Positions 1 through 9,024 of a DNA stretch of 64,000 nt are shown here, in pieces. The position numbers were made by a program, and so were the translations under genes. Under the pieces are notes generated by a model. That model was not told the DNA's origin, searched no databases, and worked only from the letters and a program-made list of their open reading frames with translations. Position 1 is the stretch's first letter; every line of letters begins with the position of its first letter. Source of the stretch: JANPCX01 sp031431125 (GTDB taxonomy: Bacteria; Pseudomonadota; Gammaproteobacteria; Burkholderiales; Burkholderiaceae_C); the NCBI GenBank assembly GCA_031431125.1, contig JANPCX010000025.1, positions 1 to 64,000 on the forward strand. Direction: 5' to 3'.

Positions 1-56
1 AGGTCTCTCGGTTGCCAGGTCATGCACTTCTCCTTGCGCTCGTCGCGCCAGAAAAG

Positions 57-96
57 TGTTACCCATGTCCCCGCACACCTGTTACCTATGTCCCCG
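57..96. repeat. Two tandem 17-bp repeats, possible insertion-sequence end
   Basis: Two direct copies of TGTTACCYATGTCCCCG lie at 57-73 and 80-96, with a 23-bp period. Tandem short repeats of this look occur at the ends of IS481-like elements in Burkholderiales and Xanthomonadales, so bases 1-100 may be the tail of an element that starts before the window. No transposase coding sequence can be recognised in the first 56 bases. The IS assignment is memory-based inference; the repeat itself is directly visible. Confidence 0.35.
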
Positions 97-110
97 GTCC
101 ATACACTGGT

Positions 111-606
111 GCAAAGAAAGTCACCAAAGAAACACCTGAACGCCAGCCTATTTGAGGAGTGGAAACTTGGTGCAGCAGCGCAGACGTGGGGGCTGGTTTC
201 GGCCAGTGGCCACTGGCATTCGGGCGACGTTTTCGGTTCGCTTCTTCGAAGCAACACCTCCTGCCACGGTTGGCAGCCTCTCTTTGTCAGTCCCGCGAAG
301 GCGGGAATCCAGGAGATGTAGCGTGCCGCATCCACTTCCTCATTTGCACACACCGCCTGGATTCCCGCCTTCGCGGGAATGACGGTGGCAAAGGGCAATC
401 GGTGACGGAAGAACAAGCCTTTAACGTCGCCGTGAATGCTTGTTGCCACTAACCGAACAACCCGTTGTAACTGGGTCAAGTGGTTGAGCCAACTCCGCTC
501 AAATAGGCTGGTGTTGGGTGTTTCTTTGCTTACTTTCTTTGCACCAGCAAAGAAAGTGAGTCGCCATGCCGGGGCGAATTCCCGGCGCGGTGCAACGAGA
601 AACGGT
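111..606. repeat. Composite palindromic element, copy A
   Basis: Inverted arms read inward from about 111-165 (GCAAAGAAAGTCACCAAAG, then ACGCCAGCCTATTTGAG) and outward at about 500-606 (CTCAAATAGGCTGGTGTT, then hairpins). The right arm holds a perfect hairpin, ACTTTCTTTGC at 532-542 pairing with GCAAAGAAAGT at 547-557 around loop ACCA, followed by a second hairpin with CCGGG/CCCGG stems. The left arm keeps only half of the first hairpin. The core shares sequence with copy C (34756-35205) in inverted orientation, around the GACGTGGGG and TTCGGCCAGT motifs. Open frames here are short, lack ribosome-binding sites and are not called as genes. A CCCGC-type repeat is nested at 286-384. Confidence 0.6.
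286..384. repeat. CCCGC/GCGGG paired-hairpin repeat, copy 1
   Basis: Two inverted units, TCCCGCGAAGGCGGGAATCC on the left and GGATTCCCGCCTTCGCGGGA on the right, are separated by about 50 bases. Each unit is itself a hairpin (CCCGC, loop GAAG, GCGGG). The same arrangement recurs at 35816-35897, 38048-38147, 55197-55293 and 57916-58016. This copy lies inside composite element A. No mobility gene is nearby. Confidence 0.85.
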
Positions 607-683
607 CATCGCTCCGCAAGCAAAAAACAATAACTCCGCACGGCGATAGACTGCACATCGCCCCCCAACCTCCGGAGCCCCTC

Positions 684-1898
684 ATGTCCTCAGGAAAAAT
701 CCTCGTCGCCCAAGGCGGTGGCCCCACCGCCGTCATCAACCAGTCGCTGGCGGGTGTCGTGCTGGAAGCCAGACGCCACCACGGCATCGAACGGGTGTAT
801 GGGGCGATGCATGGCGTGCGCGGCATCGTCAACGAAGACTTCACCGACCTCACGCAAGAGACCAGCCACAACCTGGAGTTGGTGGCCAACACGCCCTCCT
901 CGGCCCTCGGCTCCACGCGCGACAAACCCGACCTGGCCTATTGCCAGGAGATTTTTAAGGTGCTGAAGGCGCACGACATCGGCCATTTTTTCTACATCGG
1001 CGGCAACGATTCGTCCGACACCGTGCGCATCGTGAGAGACGAGGCACGCAAAGCCGGTTACCCGCTGCGGTACATCCACATTCCAAAAACCATAGACAAC
1101 GACTTGGTGGGCAACGACCACACGCCCGGCTTCCCTTCTGCTGCGCGATTTGTGGCCCAGGCGTTTGCTGGCGCCAACCTCGACAACGCGTCTCTGCCTG
1201 GTGTTTATGTGGGTGTGGTGATGGGCCGCCACGCAGGCTTTCTGACCGCAGCGTCGGCATTGGGCAAGAAGTTTCCCGAAGACGGCCCCCACCTCATTTA
1301 CCTGCCTGAACGAAATTTCTCCATCGAGCGTTTTTTGGTGGATGTGAAAGCCACCTATGAGCGTTATGGCCGCTGCGTGGTGGCGGTGTCGGAAGGCATC
1401 CACGACGCACAAGGCCGACCGATGTTGGCCCAACTGAGCCAAGACTTGGAGCAAGACGCCCACGGCAATGTGCAACTCTCAGGCACAGGGGCGCTGGCCG
1501 ATCTGCTGTGCGAAGAAATCAAATCCAAACTCGGCATCAAACGTGTGCGCGGCGACACCTTCGGTTATTTGCAGCGCTCCTTCATCGGTTGCGTCTCCGA
1601 CGTGGACCAACGCGAAGCGCGTGAAGTGGGCGAAAAAGCAGTGCAGTTCGCCCTCTGGGGCGACCGCAGCGGCTCGGTCGCCATCAAACGCACGGGCTTT
1701 TATTCGGTGGACTACGAGCTACTGCCGCTGGAGCAGGTCGCCGGAAAAACCCGGGTGATGGAAGACGATTTCATCGCCGCCAGCGGCACCGATGTGACCG
1801 ATGTCTTCCGTTTGTACTTGCGGCCGTTGTTGGGCTCAGGCATGCCGGATGCGTTTCGACTGCGCAGGCATGCGGTGGAGAAGGTGCTGAAACGTTGA
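684..1898 (+). CDS. pfp: Pyrophosphate-type 6-phosphofructokinase
   Basis: A 404-residue phosphofructokinase of the PF00365 family, converting fructose 6-phosphate to fructose 1,6-bisphosphate in the cytoplasm. The N-terminal GGGPTAVIN binds the phosphoryl donor. PKTIDND carries Lys where ATP-dependent enzymes have Gly, and GGNDSSDT has Asp where ATP enzymes have the Gly of GGDGS. Both features point to pyrophosphate as donor, which would make the step reversible. MGRHAGFLT is the substrate-binding MGR motif. The ATG at 684 follows an AACCTCCGGAGCC leader with GGAG. The gene stands alone, with repeats upstream and a secreted protein downstream. Donor choice is inferred from motifs; the family assignment is secure. 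Confidence 0.92.
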   Translation: MSSGKILVAQGGGPTAVINQSLAGVVLEARRHHGIERVYGAMHGVRGIVNEDFTDLTQETSHNLELVANTPSSALGSTRDKPDLAYCQEIFKVLKAHDIGHFFYIGGNDSSDTVRIVRDEARKAGYPLRYIHIPKTIDNDLVGNDHTPGFPSAARFVAQAFAGANLDNASLPGVYVGVVMGRHAGFLTAASALGKKFPEDGPHLIYLPERNFSIERFLVDVKATYERYGRCVVAVSEGIHDAQGRPMLAQLSQDLEQDAHGNVQLSGTGALADLLCEEIKSKLGIKRVRGDTFGYLQRSFIGCVSDVDQREAREVGEKAVQFALWGDRSGSVAIKRTGFYSVDYELLPLEQVAGKTRVMEDDFIAASGTDVTDVFRLYLRPLLGSGMPDAFRLRRHAVEKVLKR

Positions 1899-2028
1899 TG
1901 CATCCTTGAACCAGGGCTTGTTGATTCATTGACCTCACGCAGACTTCTCATCCTCTTCATCGTGTGTCTCTAAGCTTGCATGGTCTGAGTGCCACACAGT
2001 GTGGCAACAGCATTCACTGAGAGGTCAC

Positions 2029-2799
2029 ATGATCCGCACTTCCGTTGTATTGCTCCTGTCACTCACTGCCATCACCGCTGGGGCACAAGCCTTGCGGGAA
2101 CCCGGTGCCTTGCTGCGAGACGGGCCGTGGAATGGTGACATTGGCACCTATGTGACCCCGGATGCGTTTCAAAACATCAAGGCCCGGCAGTGGCCCAAAC
2201 AAGGCTGGTACAGCCTGATTCTGCACCCCACCCACATTCAAAGCGAAAGGATCAACGTCGCGAAAGGGGCCACTCCGCCGTTTCTTCAAACCATCTTGGA
2301 GCAGATTAAAAGTGTCGAAAACGGGAGTTATGCCAGTTCACCAACCGCAGAACAAACGGACAACGGCAACTACATTGATCAGCTTTATCTGCGTGCACCT
2401 GGCGCGCCTCTACGCGAAGGGAAAATCCCGCTTCTGACATTCAAGAGCGGCAATTCGACATTACAACCCCGACTGGAGTACCGCTACGAGCTGGAGCTCA
2501 ACGGCATGCCGTTCTCATTTCTTGTTCGCAATGGGTTTCGATCAAAAACAGGTGTGCCTTACGGTTCAGGCACTCGTTACTTCATCGAATACGGTGGGCA
2601 GACCTACCGCTATAACCTCGGTGGCTACGGCTGGGACTCGACCATCAAGGCCATCACCGACCTGGACGGTGATGGAAAGCCTGATTTTGTGATCGCCGTC
2701 GGGGCGAGCAACAGCAGTGTTGAAGTGGTGCTGTTGTCGTCACAAGCCAAGCCGGGCAACAACCCAGCCACTGCATCCTTGGTTGGCACCGGCTGCTAA
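2029..2799 (+). CDS. Exported protein with a Ca-binding-like DxDGDGxPD loop
   Basis: A 256-residue protein of unknown function. The N-terminus MIRTSVVLLLSLTAITAGAQ is a clear Sec signal peptide, with likely cleavage after AQA. Near the C-terminus, DLDGDGKPDFVIA resembles the calcium-binding loop of FG-GAP/VCBS repeats and dockerin-type EF hands, present only once. The ATG at 2029 is chosen over an earlier non-ATG start because GAGAGG lies a few bases upstream and the signal peptide then sits at the very N-terminus. It is monocistronic, and its stop lies 7 bases from the end of the convergent acyl-CoA dehydrogenase gene. No enzyme family was recognised. Confidence 0.75.
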   Translation: MIRTSVVLLLSLTAITAGAQALREPGALLRDGPWNGDIGTYVTPDAFQNIKARQWPKQGWYSLILHPTHIQSERINVAKGATPPFLQTILEQIKSVENGSYASSPTAEQTDNGNYIDQLYLRAPGAPLREGKIPLLTFKSGNSTLQPRLEYRYELELNGMPFSFLVRNGFRSKTGVPYGSGTRYFIEYGGQTYRYNLGGYGWDSTIKAITDLDGDGKPDFVIAVGASNSSVEVVLLSSQAKPGNNPATASLVGTGC

Positions 2800-2806
2800 A
2801 AACGCA

Positions 2807-3949
2807 TCACGCCAAGGCCCGCCCAATCAATATCTTCTGCACATCCGACGTTCCTTCATAAATCTGGCAAACCCGCACATCGCGGTAGATGCGCTCCACC
2901 GGGAAGTCACTCACATATCCATAGCCACCATGAATTTGGATGGCGGCGCTGCACACCTGTTCGGCCATCTCGGTGGCAAACAATTTGGCCATGGCCGCTT
3001 CTTTCAAACAAGGCTGGCCTGCGTCTTTCAAGCTGGCGGCGTGGTGGATGAGTTGGCGTGCCGCTTCAATTTGCGTGGCCATGTCGGCCAGGCGGAACTG
3101 CACCGCTTGATGCTGGAAGATGGGCTGGCCGAAGGTGACGCGGTCTTTGCTGTAGGCCAATGCCGCTTCAAATGCGGCGCGTGCCATGCCGACGGCCTGG
3201 GAGCCGATGCCGATGCGGCCGCCCTCCAGGCCCGAGAGCGCAATTTTCAAACCCTGGCCTTCTTCACCCAGCAGGTTGGTGACAGGCACGCGGCAGTTCT
3301 CGAACAAAATTTGCGCGGTGTCGCTGGCGTGCTGGCCCATCTTGTCTTCGATGCGGGCCACGGTGTAGCCCGGTGTATTGGTGGGCACGATGAAGGCGCT
3401 GATGCCTTTTTTGCCAGCGGTTTTATCCGTCACGGCCATCACGATGGCCACATCGCCATGTTTTCCACTGGTGATGAATTGTTTGACGCCGTTCAGGACA
3501 TAGTGGTCGCCATCGGCGTCACGCACCCGAGTCGCCGTGGTTTTCAGGCCAGCAGCTTCCGAACCCACATGGGGTTCGGTCAGGCAAAACGCACCCAACA
3601 TCTCGCCGCGTGCCAAGGGTTTGAGCCAACGCTCTTTTTGCGCGTCGTTGGCCCAGGCCATCAAGATGGAACACACCGGGCAGTTGTTGACGCTGACGAT
3701 GGTGGAGGTGGCCCCATCACCAGCGGCAATTTCTTCCAGGATCAAGGACAGGCTCAGGTAGTCCAGCCCTGCCCCGTCCCATTCAACGGGCACCGCCACG
3801 CCATAACAACCCAAAGCGGCCAGGCCCTTGAGTTCATCCTTCGGGAAGTGGTGGGTTTTGTCCCACACCGCGGCTTTGGGTGCGATTTGTTCTTGCACGA
3901 AGGTGCGAACGGCTTCTTGAACGGCGCGGTGGTCTTCGCTGAGGTACAT
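2807..3949 (-). CDS. Acyl-CoA dehydrogenase, short/medium-chain type
   Basis: A 380-residue flavoprotein for alpha,beta-dehydrogenation of acyl-CoA in fatty acid or amino acid breakdown, passing electrons to ETF. Family marks in order: AFCLTEPHVGSEA (FAD/substrate contact), KQFITSG, the middle beta-domain, RVTFGQPIFQHQAVQFRLAD, and near the C-terminus IHGGYGY then IYEGTSDVQK, whose Glu is the usual catalytic base of the short-chain/butyryl-CoA class. The ATG at 3949 is preferred to a TTG seven codons upstream because it gives the usual family length and start; neither has a strong ribosome-binding site. It lies in a leftward run with the SDR gene. The exact substrate cannot be read from sequence. 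Confidence 0.9.
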   Translation of the reverse strand: MYLSEDHRAVQEAVRTFVQEQIAPKAAVWDKTHHFPKDELKGLAALGCYGVAVPVEWDGAGLDYLSLSLILEEIAAGDGATSTIVSVNNCPVCSILMAWANDAQKERWLKPLARGEMLGAFCLTEPHVGSEAAGLKTTATRVRDADGDHYVLNGVKQFITSGKHGDVAIVMAVTDKTAGKKGISAFIVPTNTPGYTVARIEDKMGQHASDTAQILFENCRVPVTNLLGEEGQGLKIALSGLEGGRIGIGSQAVGMARAAFEAALAYSKDRVTFGQPIFQHQAVQFRLADMATQIEAARQLIHHAASLKDAGQPCLKEAAMAKLFATEMAEQVCSAAIQIHGGYGYVSDFPVERIYRDVRVCQIYEGTSDVQKILIGRALA

Positions 3950-3987
3950 ACAGAAATCCAATGAATGCAAGAGGCTGGAGGGCCGGG

Positions 3988-4656
3988 TTACCAGGGAATG
4001 GGTTGGCCGTCGTGGTTGATGAACTGGCCGTTGTCGCGGGGTTTCAAAGCGGCCATCACGGCCCGAAGATCGGACGCACTTTTTTCAACGCTGAGGTCAG
4101 CGGCTGCACCGCCCATGTCGGTGCGCACCCAGCCGGGATGCAGACTGACGCAGATCGCCTGAGACTGGAACACCAAGGACACATCTTTCACCACCGAGTT
4201 CAGTGCCGCTTTCGAGGCACGGTAAAGCCAACCGCCGGGATCGCTGCGTCCGCCGATGGAACCCATCAGGGAGGACAACACCGCCAGCTTCGCCTGCGGT
4301 GCCAGCAAACCATCGAGCTGAGGCAGCACCTGCATGGCACCGAGCACATTGCTATGCATCACATGGTCGAAGTCCAGGAGCGGCGGGGCTTGCAGGCCCT
4401 GGGTCCTGGGGCCGTACACCCCAGCAGCAAACAACACCACATCGAATGCACAGCCATCGAGTTGCCAGGCCAGGCGGGATGCACTTTCCGCACTCGTCAC
4501 GTCAAGCAGCAAGGCGGTGGCACCCAGTGCCCGCAACGCCCCCAAACCGGCCTCGCTACGCGCCGTGGCAGTGACACGCGCGCCTTGCTGCCGGTACTGA
4601 CGCACAAACTCCAGGCCGATGCCGCGCGAGGCGCCAATGATCAATATTTCATTCAT
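3988..4656 (-). CDS. SDR-family oxidoreductase
   Basis: A 222-residue short-chain dehydrogenase/reductase. The N-terminal ILIIGASRGIG is the TGxxxGxG-type nucleotide-binding turn. A Ser-Tyr-Lys-like active site is visible as LSSLMGS followed by WLYRASKAALN (YxxxK). The end, NGQFINHDGQPIPW, is common in the CsgA-like SDR group with FINHDG motifs. The ATG at 4656 places the Rossmann turn at residue 7, as usual; the frame stays open upstream but without family similarity. The gene ends 38 bases upstream of the acyl-CoA dehydrogenase start and may be cotranscribed with it. Substrate unknown. Confidence 0.88.
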   Translation of the reverse strand: MNEILIIGASRGIGLEFVRQYRQQGARVTATARSEAGLGALRALGATALLLDVTSAESASRLAWQLDGCAFDVVLFAAGVYGPRTQGLQAPPLLDFDHVMHSNVLGAMQVLPQLDGLLAPQAKLAVLSSLMGSIGGRSDPGGWLYRASKAALNSVVKDVSLVFQSQAICVSLHPGWVRTDMGGAAADLSVEKSASDLRAVMAALKPRDNGQFINHDGQPIPW

Positions 4657-4753
4657 TAGAAAAGAGCACCTTTGGGGCCCCCAAAACATCCCTGCTAACG
4701 GCTGGAAGAAGCGGTTCGCCCAATACATTCAACCCCACAGAAAGCGTCGCCAA

Positions 4754-5296
4754 TCACAACAAACCCTTCATCAGCGCCAACCCGAACGCTGGCACGGTGA
4801 CCGAATCGCGGATCACACCGTCAACGATCATGGCCCGCACCTCTGCGATGGTGAAGGCGCGTGAAATCAAGCCTTCTTCCTCCGCCTCCAGCTGGGCACC
4901 GCGCTGATGCAAGCCTGTTGCAAAAAAAACCTCAAACGCCTGATTGGAATATCCCGCAGCCTCAAAGAGTCGGCCCACCCGCACGATGGAATCGGCTTCC
5001 AACCCCGTTTCCTCTCGCAACTCAGTCCGCGCCGTGGTGGTCAGGTCGGTCGCGCCACCATGCGTCGATCCTTGCGGGAATTCCCAGAACCGTCCGGCCA
5101 CTGGGTAGCGGTACTGTTCTACGAGATGCAAATGACCGTCGTGCAAGGCCATCACCACGGCGAAGTCGTCTTTCTCTACGACGCCATAAATGCCCGTCGA
5201 GCCGCTGGGGCGCAGTATCTTGTCCTCGCGCACACGCATCCAAGGGTTTTGGTAGACGACGGCCGTTTCAAGACATTGAATTTCTGGATGGGGCAT
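4754..5296 (-). CDS. Nudix hydrolase, ADP-ribose pyrophosphatase-like
   Basis: A 180-residue Nudix protein likely to hydrolyse a nucleoside diphosphate linked to another moiety. The Nudix helix ends with the conserved RTELREETGLEAD, giving the catalytic REXXEE-type glutamates. The upstream part, PQGSTHGGATDL, lacks the usual acidic residue six positions after Gly, so the box is slightly degenerate. The region EQYRYPVAGRFWEFPQGS resembles the ADP-sugar pyrophosphatase subgroup. The ATG at 5296 lies 17 bases after the end of the LysE-type gene, on the same strand, so the two are probably cotranscribed. Substrate is inferred only at subgroup level. Confidence 0.85.
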   Translation of the reverse strand: MPHPEIQCLETAVVYQNPWMRVREDKILRPSGSTGIYGVVEKDDFAVVMALHDGHLHLVEQYRYPVAGRFWEFPQGSTHGGATDLTTTARTELREETGLEADSIVRVGRLFEAAGYSNQAFEVFFATGLHQRGAQLEAEEEGLISRAFTIAEVRAMIVDGVIRDSVTVPAFGLALMKGLL

Positions 5297-5313
5297 GGGG
5301 GTGGGTATCCTGC

Positions 5314-5979
5314 TCAGGCGCTCGTGGGTCGGTCACTGAAAATGCGCCAGGCCAGTGCGAGGAACAAACCACCGCCCAGCCCATTCAATCCCCGTCGAAT
5401 GCGGTGTGATGATCGCGTGCGCGACAAACGGGCTGCCAGCGCTACCAGCCCAAGTGAGAACAAGCCGCCTTGGGCGATAAACCAAGCGCCTAGGAGTAGG
5501 AAAGAGAGTGTCTTCTGCGGCGACGCGGCAGGCACAAACTGCGGCAAAAAAGCCAGGAAGAACAGCGCCACCTTGGGGTTGAGCACATTGGTCATCAACC
5601 CCACCCGGAAGTCTGCCCACCAGGAGCTTCGCAGCGGCGCACCAGGCGCCATCGCCGGGGTACCCTCACCCCGCCAAGCCTGACGCAGCATCCCCAGGCC
5701 CAGCCACACCAGGTAGGCCGCGCCCGCCACTTGGATGGCACGAAAGGCCTGCGGGTGCAAGGCCAGGAGGGAAGCCAGGCCAAACGCCGCCATCAAGGCA
5801 TGCACCACGCACCCGGCATTGATGCCCGCCACGGCCGCGACGCCAGCGCGCGGCCCGCCTTGCAAGGTGCGCGAGACGGTGAGCAAAAAATCGACGCCAG
5901 GGGTGGCGTTGAGCACGAAGACAGCAACCGCGAAAGTCACTGCTTGGGCGGGGTCGGGTAGCAGACCGGTGAGGACCAT
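5314..5979 (-). CDS. LysE/RhtB-family amino-acid exporter
   Basis: A 221-residue inner-membrane protein of the LysE/RhtB family, which exports amino acids such as lysine, threonine or homoserine lactone. The signature NATPGVDFLLTVSRTLQGGPRAG near residues 24-46 covers the family's TPGP-like turn; here the second Pro is Val. About six hydrophobic segments follow. It starts two bases after the thiolase stop codon, which suggests one leftward operon aceK-thiolase-lysE-nudix. The cargo cannot be predicted. Confidence 0.88.
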   Translation of the reverse strand: MVLTGLLPDPAQAVTFAVAVFVLNATPGVDFLLTVSRTLQGGPRAGVAAVAGINAGCVVHALMAAFGLASLLALHPQAFRAIQVAGAAYLVWLGLGMLRQAWRGEGTPAMAPGAPLRSSWWADFRVGLMTNVLNPKVALFFLAFLPQFVPAASPQKTLSFLLLGAWFIAQGGLFSLGLVALAARLSRTRSSHRIRRGLNGLGGGLFLALAWRIFSDRPTSA

Positions 5980-5981
5980 CG

Positions 5982-7178
5982 TTACACCATCTCCACCGCC
6001 AGCGCGGTCGCCTCACCGCCACCAATACACAGCGCCGCCACACCGCGCTTCAGGCCGCGTTGGCGCAGTGCGCCCAGCAGCGAGACCACGATACGCGCCC
6101 CACTGGCCCCGATGGGGTGGCCCAGCGCACAAGCGCCACCATTCACATTGACGATCTCGTGCGGGAGTTTGAATTCCGCCATGGCGGCCATGGTCACTGC
6201 GGCAAAGGCTTCGTTGACCTCCCACAAATCCACGTCCTTGGCGGACCACCCGCTCTTGGCCAGCACTTTTTCAATGGCACCCACAGGCGCGGTGGTAAAC
6301 CAGTTGGGGGCCTGTGCGTGCACCGCATGGGCGGTGATGCGTGCCAGGGGCGTGAGGCCCAGCTTCCTGGCACTGGACTCACGCACCATCACCAAAGCCG
6401 CCGCACCGTCGGAGATGCTGGACGAGGTGGCGGCGGTGATGGCACCGTCCTTCTTGAACGCTGGCTTGAGGCCGGGGATTTTGTCGAGTTTGGCCTTGAA
6501 CGGGCTCTCGTCGAATTTGATGGCCACATCACCGCCCTTGCCTGCCACGGTCACCGGCGCGATCTCCCATTCAAAACTGCCGTCTTCATTGGCGCGTTTG
6601 GCACGTTCGGTGGAAGTGATGGCAAATGCATCCATGGCCTCGCGGCTGAACTGGTACTTCGCCACGCACTCTTCAGCGAAGAAACCCATCGCCTTGCCGG
6701 TGCCGTTGGGCAGGCGTTCGTAGGCATCTTCGAGCCCGTCTTGCGCCATGTGGTCGTAGAGCGCCGTCATGCCGTACTTCACGCCTTTGCGGGCAAAGGT
6801 GAGGTGGGGTGCGTTGGTCATGCTTTCCATGCCCCCCGCAATCACCACATCGGCCGACTCAGCACGCAGCATGTCGTGCGCGAACATCATGGCGCGCATG
6901 CCGGAGCCGCACATCTTGGACAAGGTGACCGCACCGGCCGACTGCGGCAAACCTGCACCCAGCACGGCCTGACGTGCCGGCGCCTGGCCTTGGCCCGCCA
7001 TCAGGCAGTTGCCCATCAACACCTCGTTCACTGCATCACCAGGGACGCCGGCGCGTGCGACGGCGGCCTTGATGGCCACCGCGCCGAGTTGATGCGCAGA
7101 AAGCGCGGAAAAGTCGCCCAACAAGGCACCGATGGGGGTGCGGGCGGCTGAAACGATGACGATGGGGTCGTGGGACAT
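5982..7178 (-). CDS. Acetyl-CoA C-acyltransferase (thiolase)
   Basis: A 398-residue thiolase II family enzyme, condensing two acetyl-CoA or cleaving acetoacetyl-CoA. It has the acyl-accepting Cys90 in SKMCGSGM, the NEAFA motif, GGACALGHPIGASGAR with the catalytic His, and C-terminal CIGGGEA with the proton-shuttle Cys. AAGGAGATCGCC before the ATG is a strong ribosome-binding site. It follows aceK by 17 bases and precedes the LysE-type gene by 2. No phaB or phaC is adjacent, so a biosynthetic (PhaA-like) or degradative (AtoB-like) role is undecided. Confidence 0.95.
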   Translation of the reverse strand: MSHDPIVIVSAARTPIGALLGDFSALSAHQLGAVAIKAAVARAGVPGDAVNEVLMGNCLMAGQGQAPARQAVLGAGLPQSAGAVTLSKMCGSGMRAMMFAHDMLRAESADVVIAGGMESMTNAPHLTFARKGVKYGMTALYDHMAQDGLEDAYERLPNGTGKAMGFFAEECVAKYQFSREAMDAFAITSTERAKRANEDGSFEWEIAPVTVAGKGGDVAIKFDESPFKAKLDKIPGLKPAFKKDGAITAATSSSISDGAAALVMVRESSARKLGLTPLARITAHAVHAQAPNWFTTAPVGAIEKVLAKSGWSAKDVDLWEVNEAFAAVTMAAMAEFKLPHEIVNVNGGACALGHPIGASGARIVVSLLGALRQRGLKRGVAALCIGGGEATALAVEMV

Positions 7179-7195
7179 GGCGATCTCCTTGAAGG

Positions 7196-9010
7196 CTAAA
7201 ACGAGGTGGTCAACGGAACACCACCGACTTGGCGCAAATGCGCAAAACGTTTGGCAGGGTCGTAGGGAAAAACATCGAGCACATCACCCGCCGCGATGCG
7301 CTCTTTGTGGCCTTGCCAAAACGCGGCGTCCAGCAGGTCGGCATGGTGTTTCATGAACACATCACGCACGCCGGGATGGCCGAGCAGGAAAGGGCCAAAG
7401 GTTTCTGGGAAGACATCTTTGGGGCCGACCTTGTACCAAATCTCGCCCGACATTTCTTCCTCTTCATTGCGCGGCTCGGGCACTTTGCGGAAGTTGCAGT
7501 CGGTGAGGTATTCGATCTCGTCGTAGTCATAAAACACCACCTTGCCATGGCGCGTGACGCCAAAGTTTTTCCACAGCATGTCGCCGGGAAAAATGTTGGC
7601 CGCCACCAGGTCTTTGATGGCATTGCCGTACTCCACAACCGCCGCCTCAATTTGTTCCGGTTTGGCGTCTTGCAAAAAGATGTTGAGCGGAATCATGCGG
7701 CGCTCGATGTAAACGTGTTTCAAGATGACTTCGGTTTTGCCGTCGCCGTCACGGTCGGAAATTTCCAGCTGGCTGGGTGCAAACTTTTGAATCTCGGCGA
7801 TCAATTCGTCGTCAAATCGGTCGCGTGGAAAGGCCACATTGCTGTATTCCAGGGTATCCGCCATGCGGCCCACCCGGTCGTGGGTTTTCACGAGCAAGTA
7901 CTTGCTCTTGATCAGCTCGCGCGAGGTGTCTTTTTGCGGCGGGTAAAAGTCCTTGATGACCTTGAACACATAGGGAAACGACGGCAAGTCAAACACCAAC
8001 ATCACCATGCCCTTGATGCCGGGCGCAATGCGAAAGTGGTCGGTGGAATGGCGTTGGTGGTAGAGGAAGTCGCGGTAGAAAAGACTCTTGCCGTGCTTTT
8101 GCAGACCGAGTGCGTTGTACAGCTCGGCGCGTGGTTTGCGCGGCATCAGCGAGCGCAAAAACTGCACATAAGCGGAGGGCACCTCCATGCCCACCATGAA
8201 ATAGGCGCGGGCAAAACTGAAGAGCATCAATAAATCGTCTTCATTGAAGAGGGCCGCATCAATGACCAGTTGTCCTTGGCCGCTTTGTGAGTTGCTGTGC
8301 AAGATGGGCAAGGCAAACGGCGTTTCGCGAAAGCCGTTGATGACTTTGCCGACCACATAAGCGCCTTTGTTGCGGAAGAACAAACTGGACAGCACCTGCA
8401 CCTGAAAGTTAGCCCGCATGCGGAATTCACCCAACTCTTGATGCACCGCCGCGAGCACGTGGTCAATGTCGCGCCCCAGGTCTTCAAAGGGGCGCTGCAA
8501 GTCGAAGTTGGCAATGATGCGCAACCAGGTGTCGCGCCAGCTCTCTTGGGTGGGGTAATAAGCGCGGTAGGTGGGTGTGGCTTCGGATTCGTCGTTTTCA
8601 ATGTACTCGGTGGACACCGCTGGCCGCACAAAGATGAAATCGTTGTGGAAATAGCTGCGGTGCAAAATTTTGGTGGTCACCGAGTTGAAGAAGGTTTCGG
8701 CCAACTCGGGCTGGTGGTGGTTGGTGAGCAAGCCGATGTAGTGCAGCTTGATCTGTTGCCACACGTCCATCGACAACTCGCTGGCTTTGTAGAGGGTTTG
8801 CAGCGACACGGCGCATTCATCCACGCGCAAGTCGTAAAACTCAATGCGGTCACGCTGAGCCCGCTGCTGACCGTGCCAATCGGCTTGCTCAAAACGCGTT
8901 TTGGCGTCCGTACTCACCTCGCGGAACAAACGGTAGTGGCGGTTGAAGCCATCGAGCATGGCCTGGGCGATGTCAAAAGCGCCGGAGTCGTTGAGTTTGG
9001 GTGGGAACAC
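7196..9010 (-). CDS. aceK: Isocitrate dehydrogenase kinase/phosphatase
   Basis: A 604-residue AceK, the bifunctional enzyme that phosphorylates and dephosphorylates isocitrate dehydrogenase and so sets flux between the TCA cycle and the glyoxylate bypass. Recognisable blocks are the N-terminal regulatory domain (MLDGFNRHYRLFREV onward) and the C-terminal kinase-like domain with KGMVMLVFDLPSFPYVFKVI and later KNFGVTRHGKVVFYDYDEIE. The GTG at 9010 is chosen because AGAGG lies 7 bases upstream and it falls 14 bases after the carbonic anhydrase stop; the frame remains open further upstream but overlaps that gene. Slightly longer than the E. coli protein. No aceA or aceB is in the window. Confidence 0.95.
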   Translation of the reverse strand: MFPPKLNDSGAFDIAQAMLDGFNRHYRLFREVSTDAKTRFEQADWHGQQRAQRDRIEFYDLRVDECAVSLQTLYKASELSMDVWQQIKLHYIGLLTNHHQPELAETFFNSVTTKILHRSYFHNDFIFVRPAVSTEYIENDESEATPTYRAYYPTQESWRDTWLRIIANFDLQRPFEDLGRDIDHVLAAVHQELGEFRMRANFQVQVLSSLFFRNKGAYVVGKVINGFRETPFALPILHSNSQSGQGQLVIDAALFNEDDLLMLFSFARAYFMVGMEVPSAYVQFLRSLMPRKPRAELYNALGLQKHGKSLFYRDFLYHQRHSTDHFRIAPGIKGMVMLVFDLPSFPYVFKVIKDFYPPQKDTSRELIKSKYLLVKTHDRVGRMADTLEYSNVAFPRDRFDDELIAEIQKFAPSQLEISDRDGDGKTEVILKHVYIERRMIPLNIFLQDAKPEQIEAAVVEYGNAIKDLVAANIFPGDMLWKNFGVTRHGKVVFYDYDEIEYLTDCNFRKVPEPRNEEEEMSGEIWYKVGPKDVFPETFGPFLLGHPGVRDVFMKHHADLLDAAFWQGHKERIAAGDVLDVFPYDPAKRFAHLRQVGGVPLTTSF

Positions 9011-9024
9011 GTGGGCCTCTGTGT

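Noticed and set aside
286..384. CRISPR array considered for the short repeats
   Set aside because: Repeats are palindromic facing pairs scattered over the window, not direct repeats with regular spacers, and no cas gene is present.
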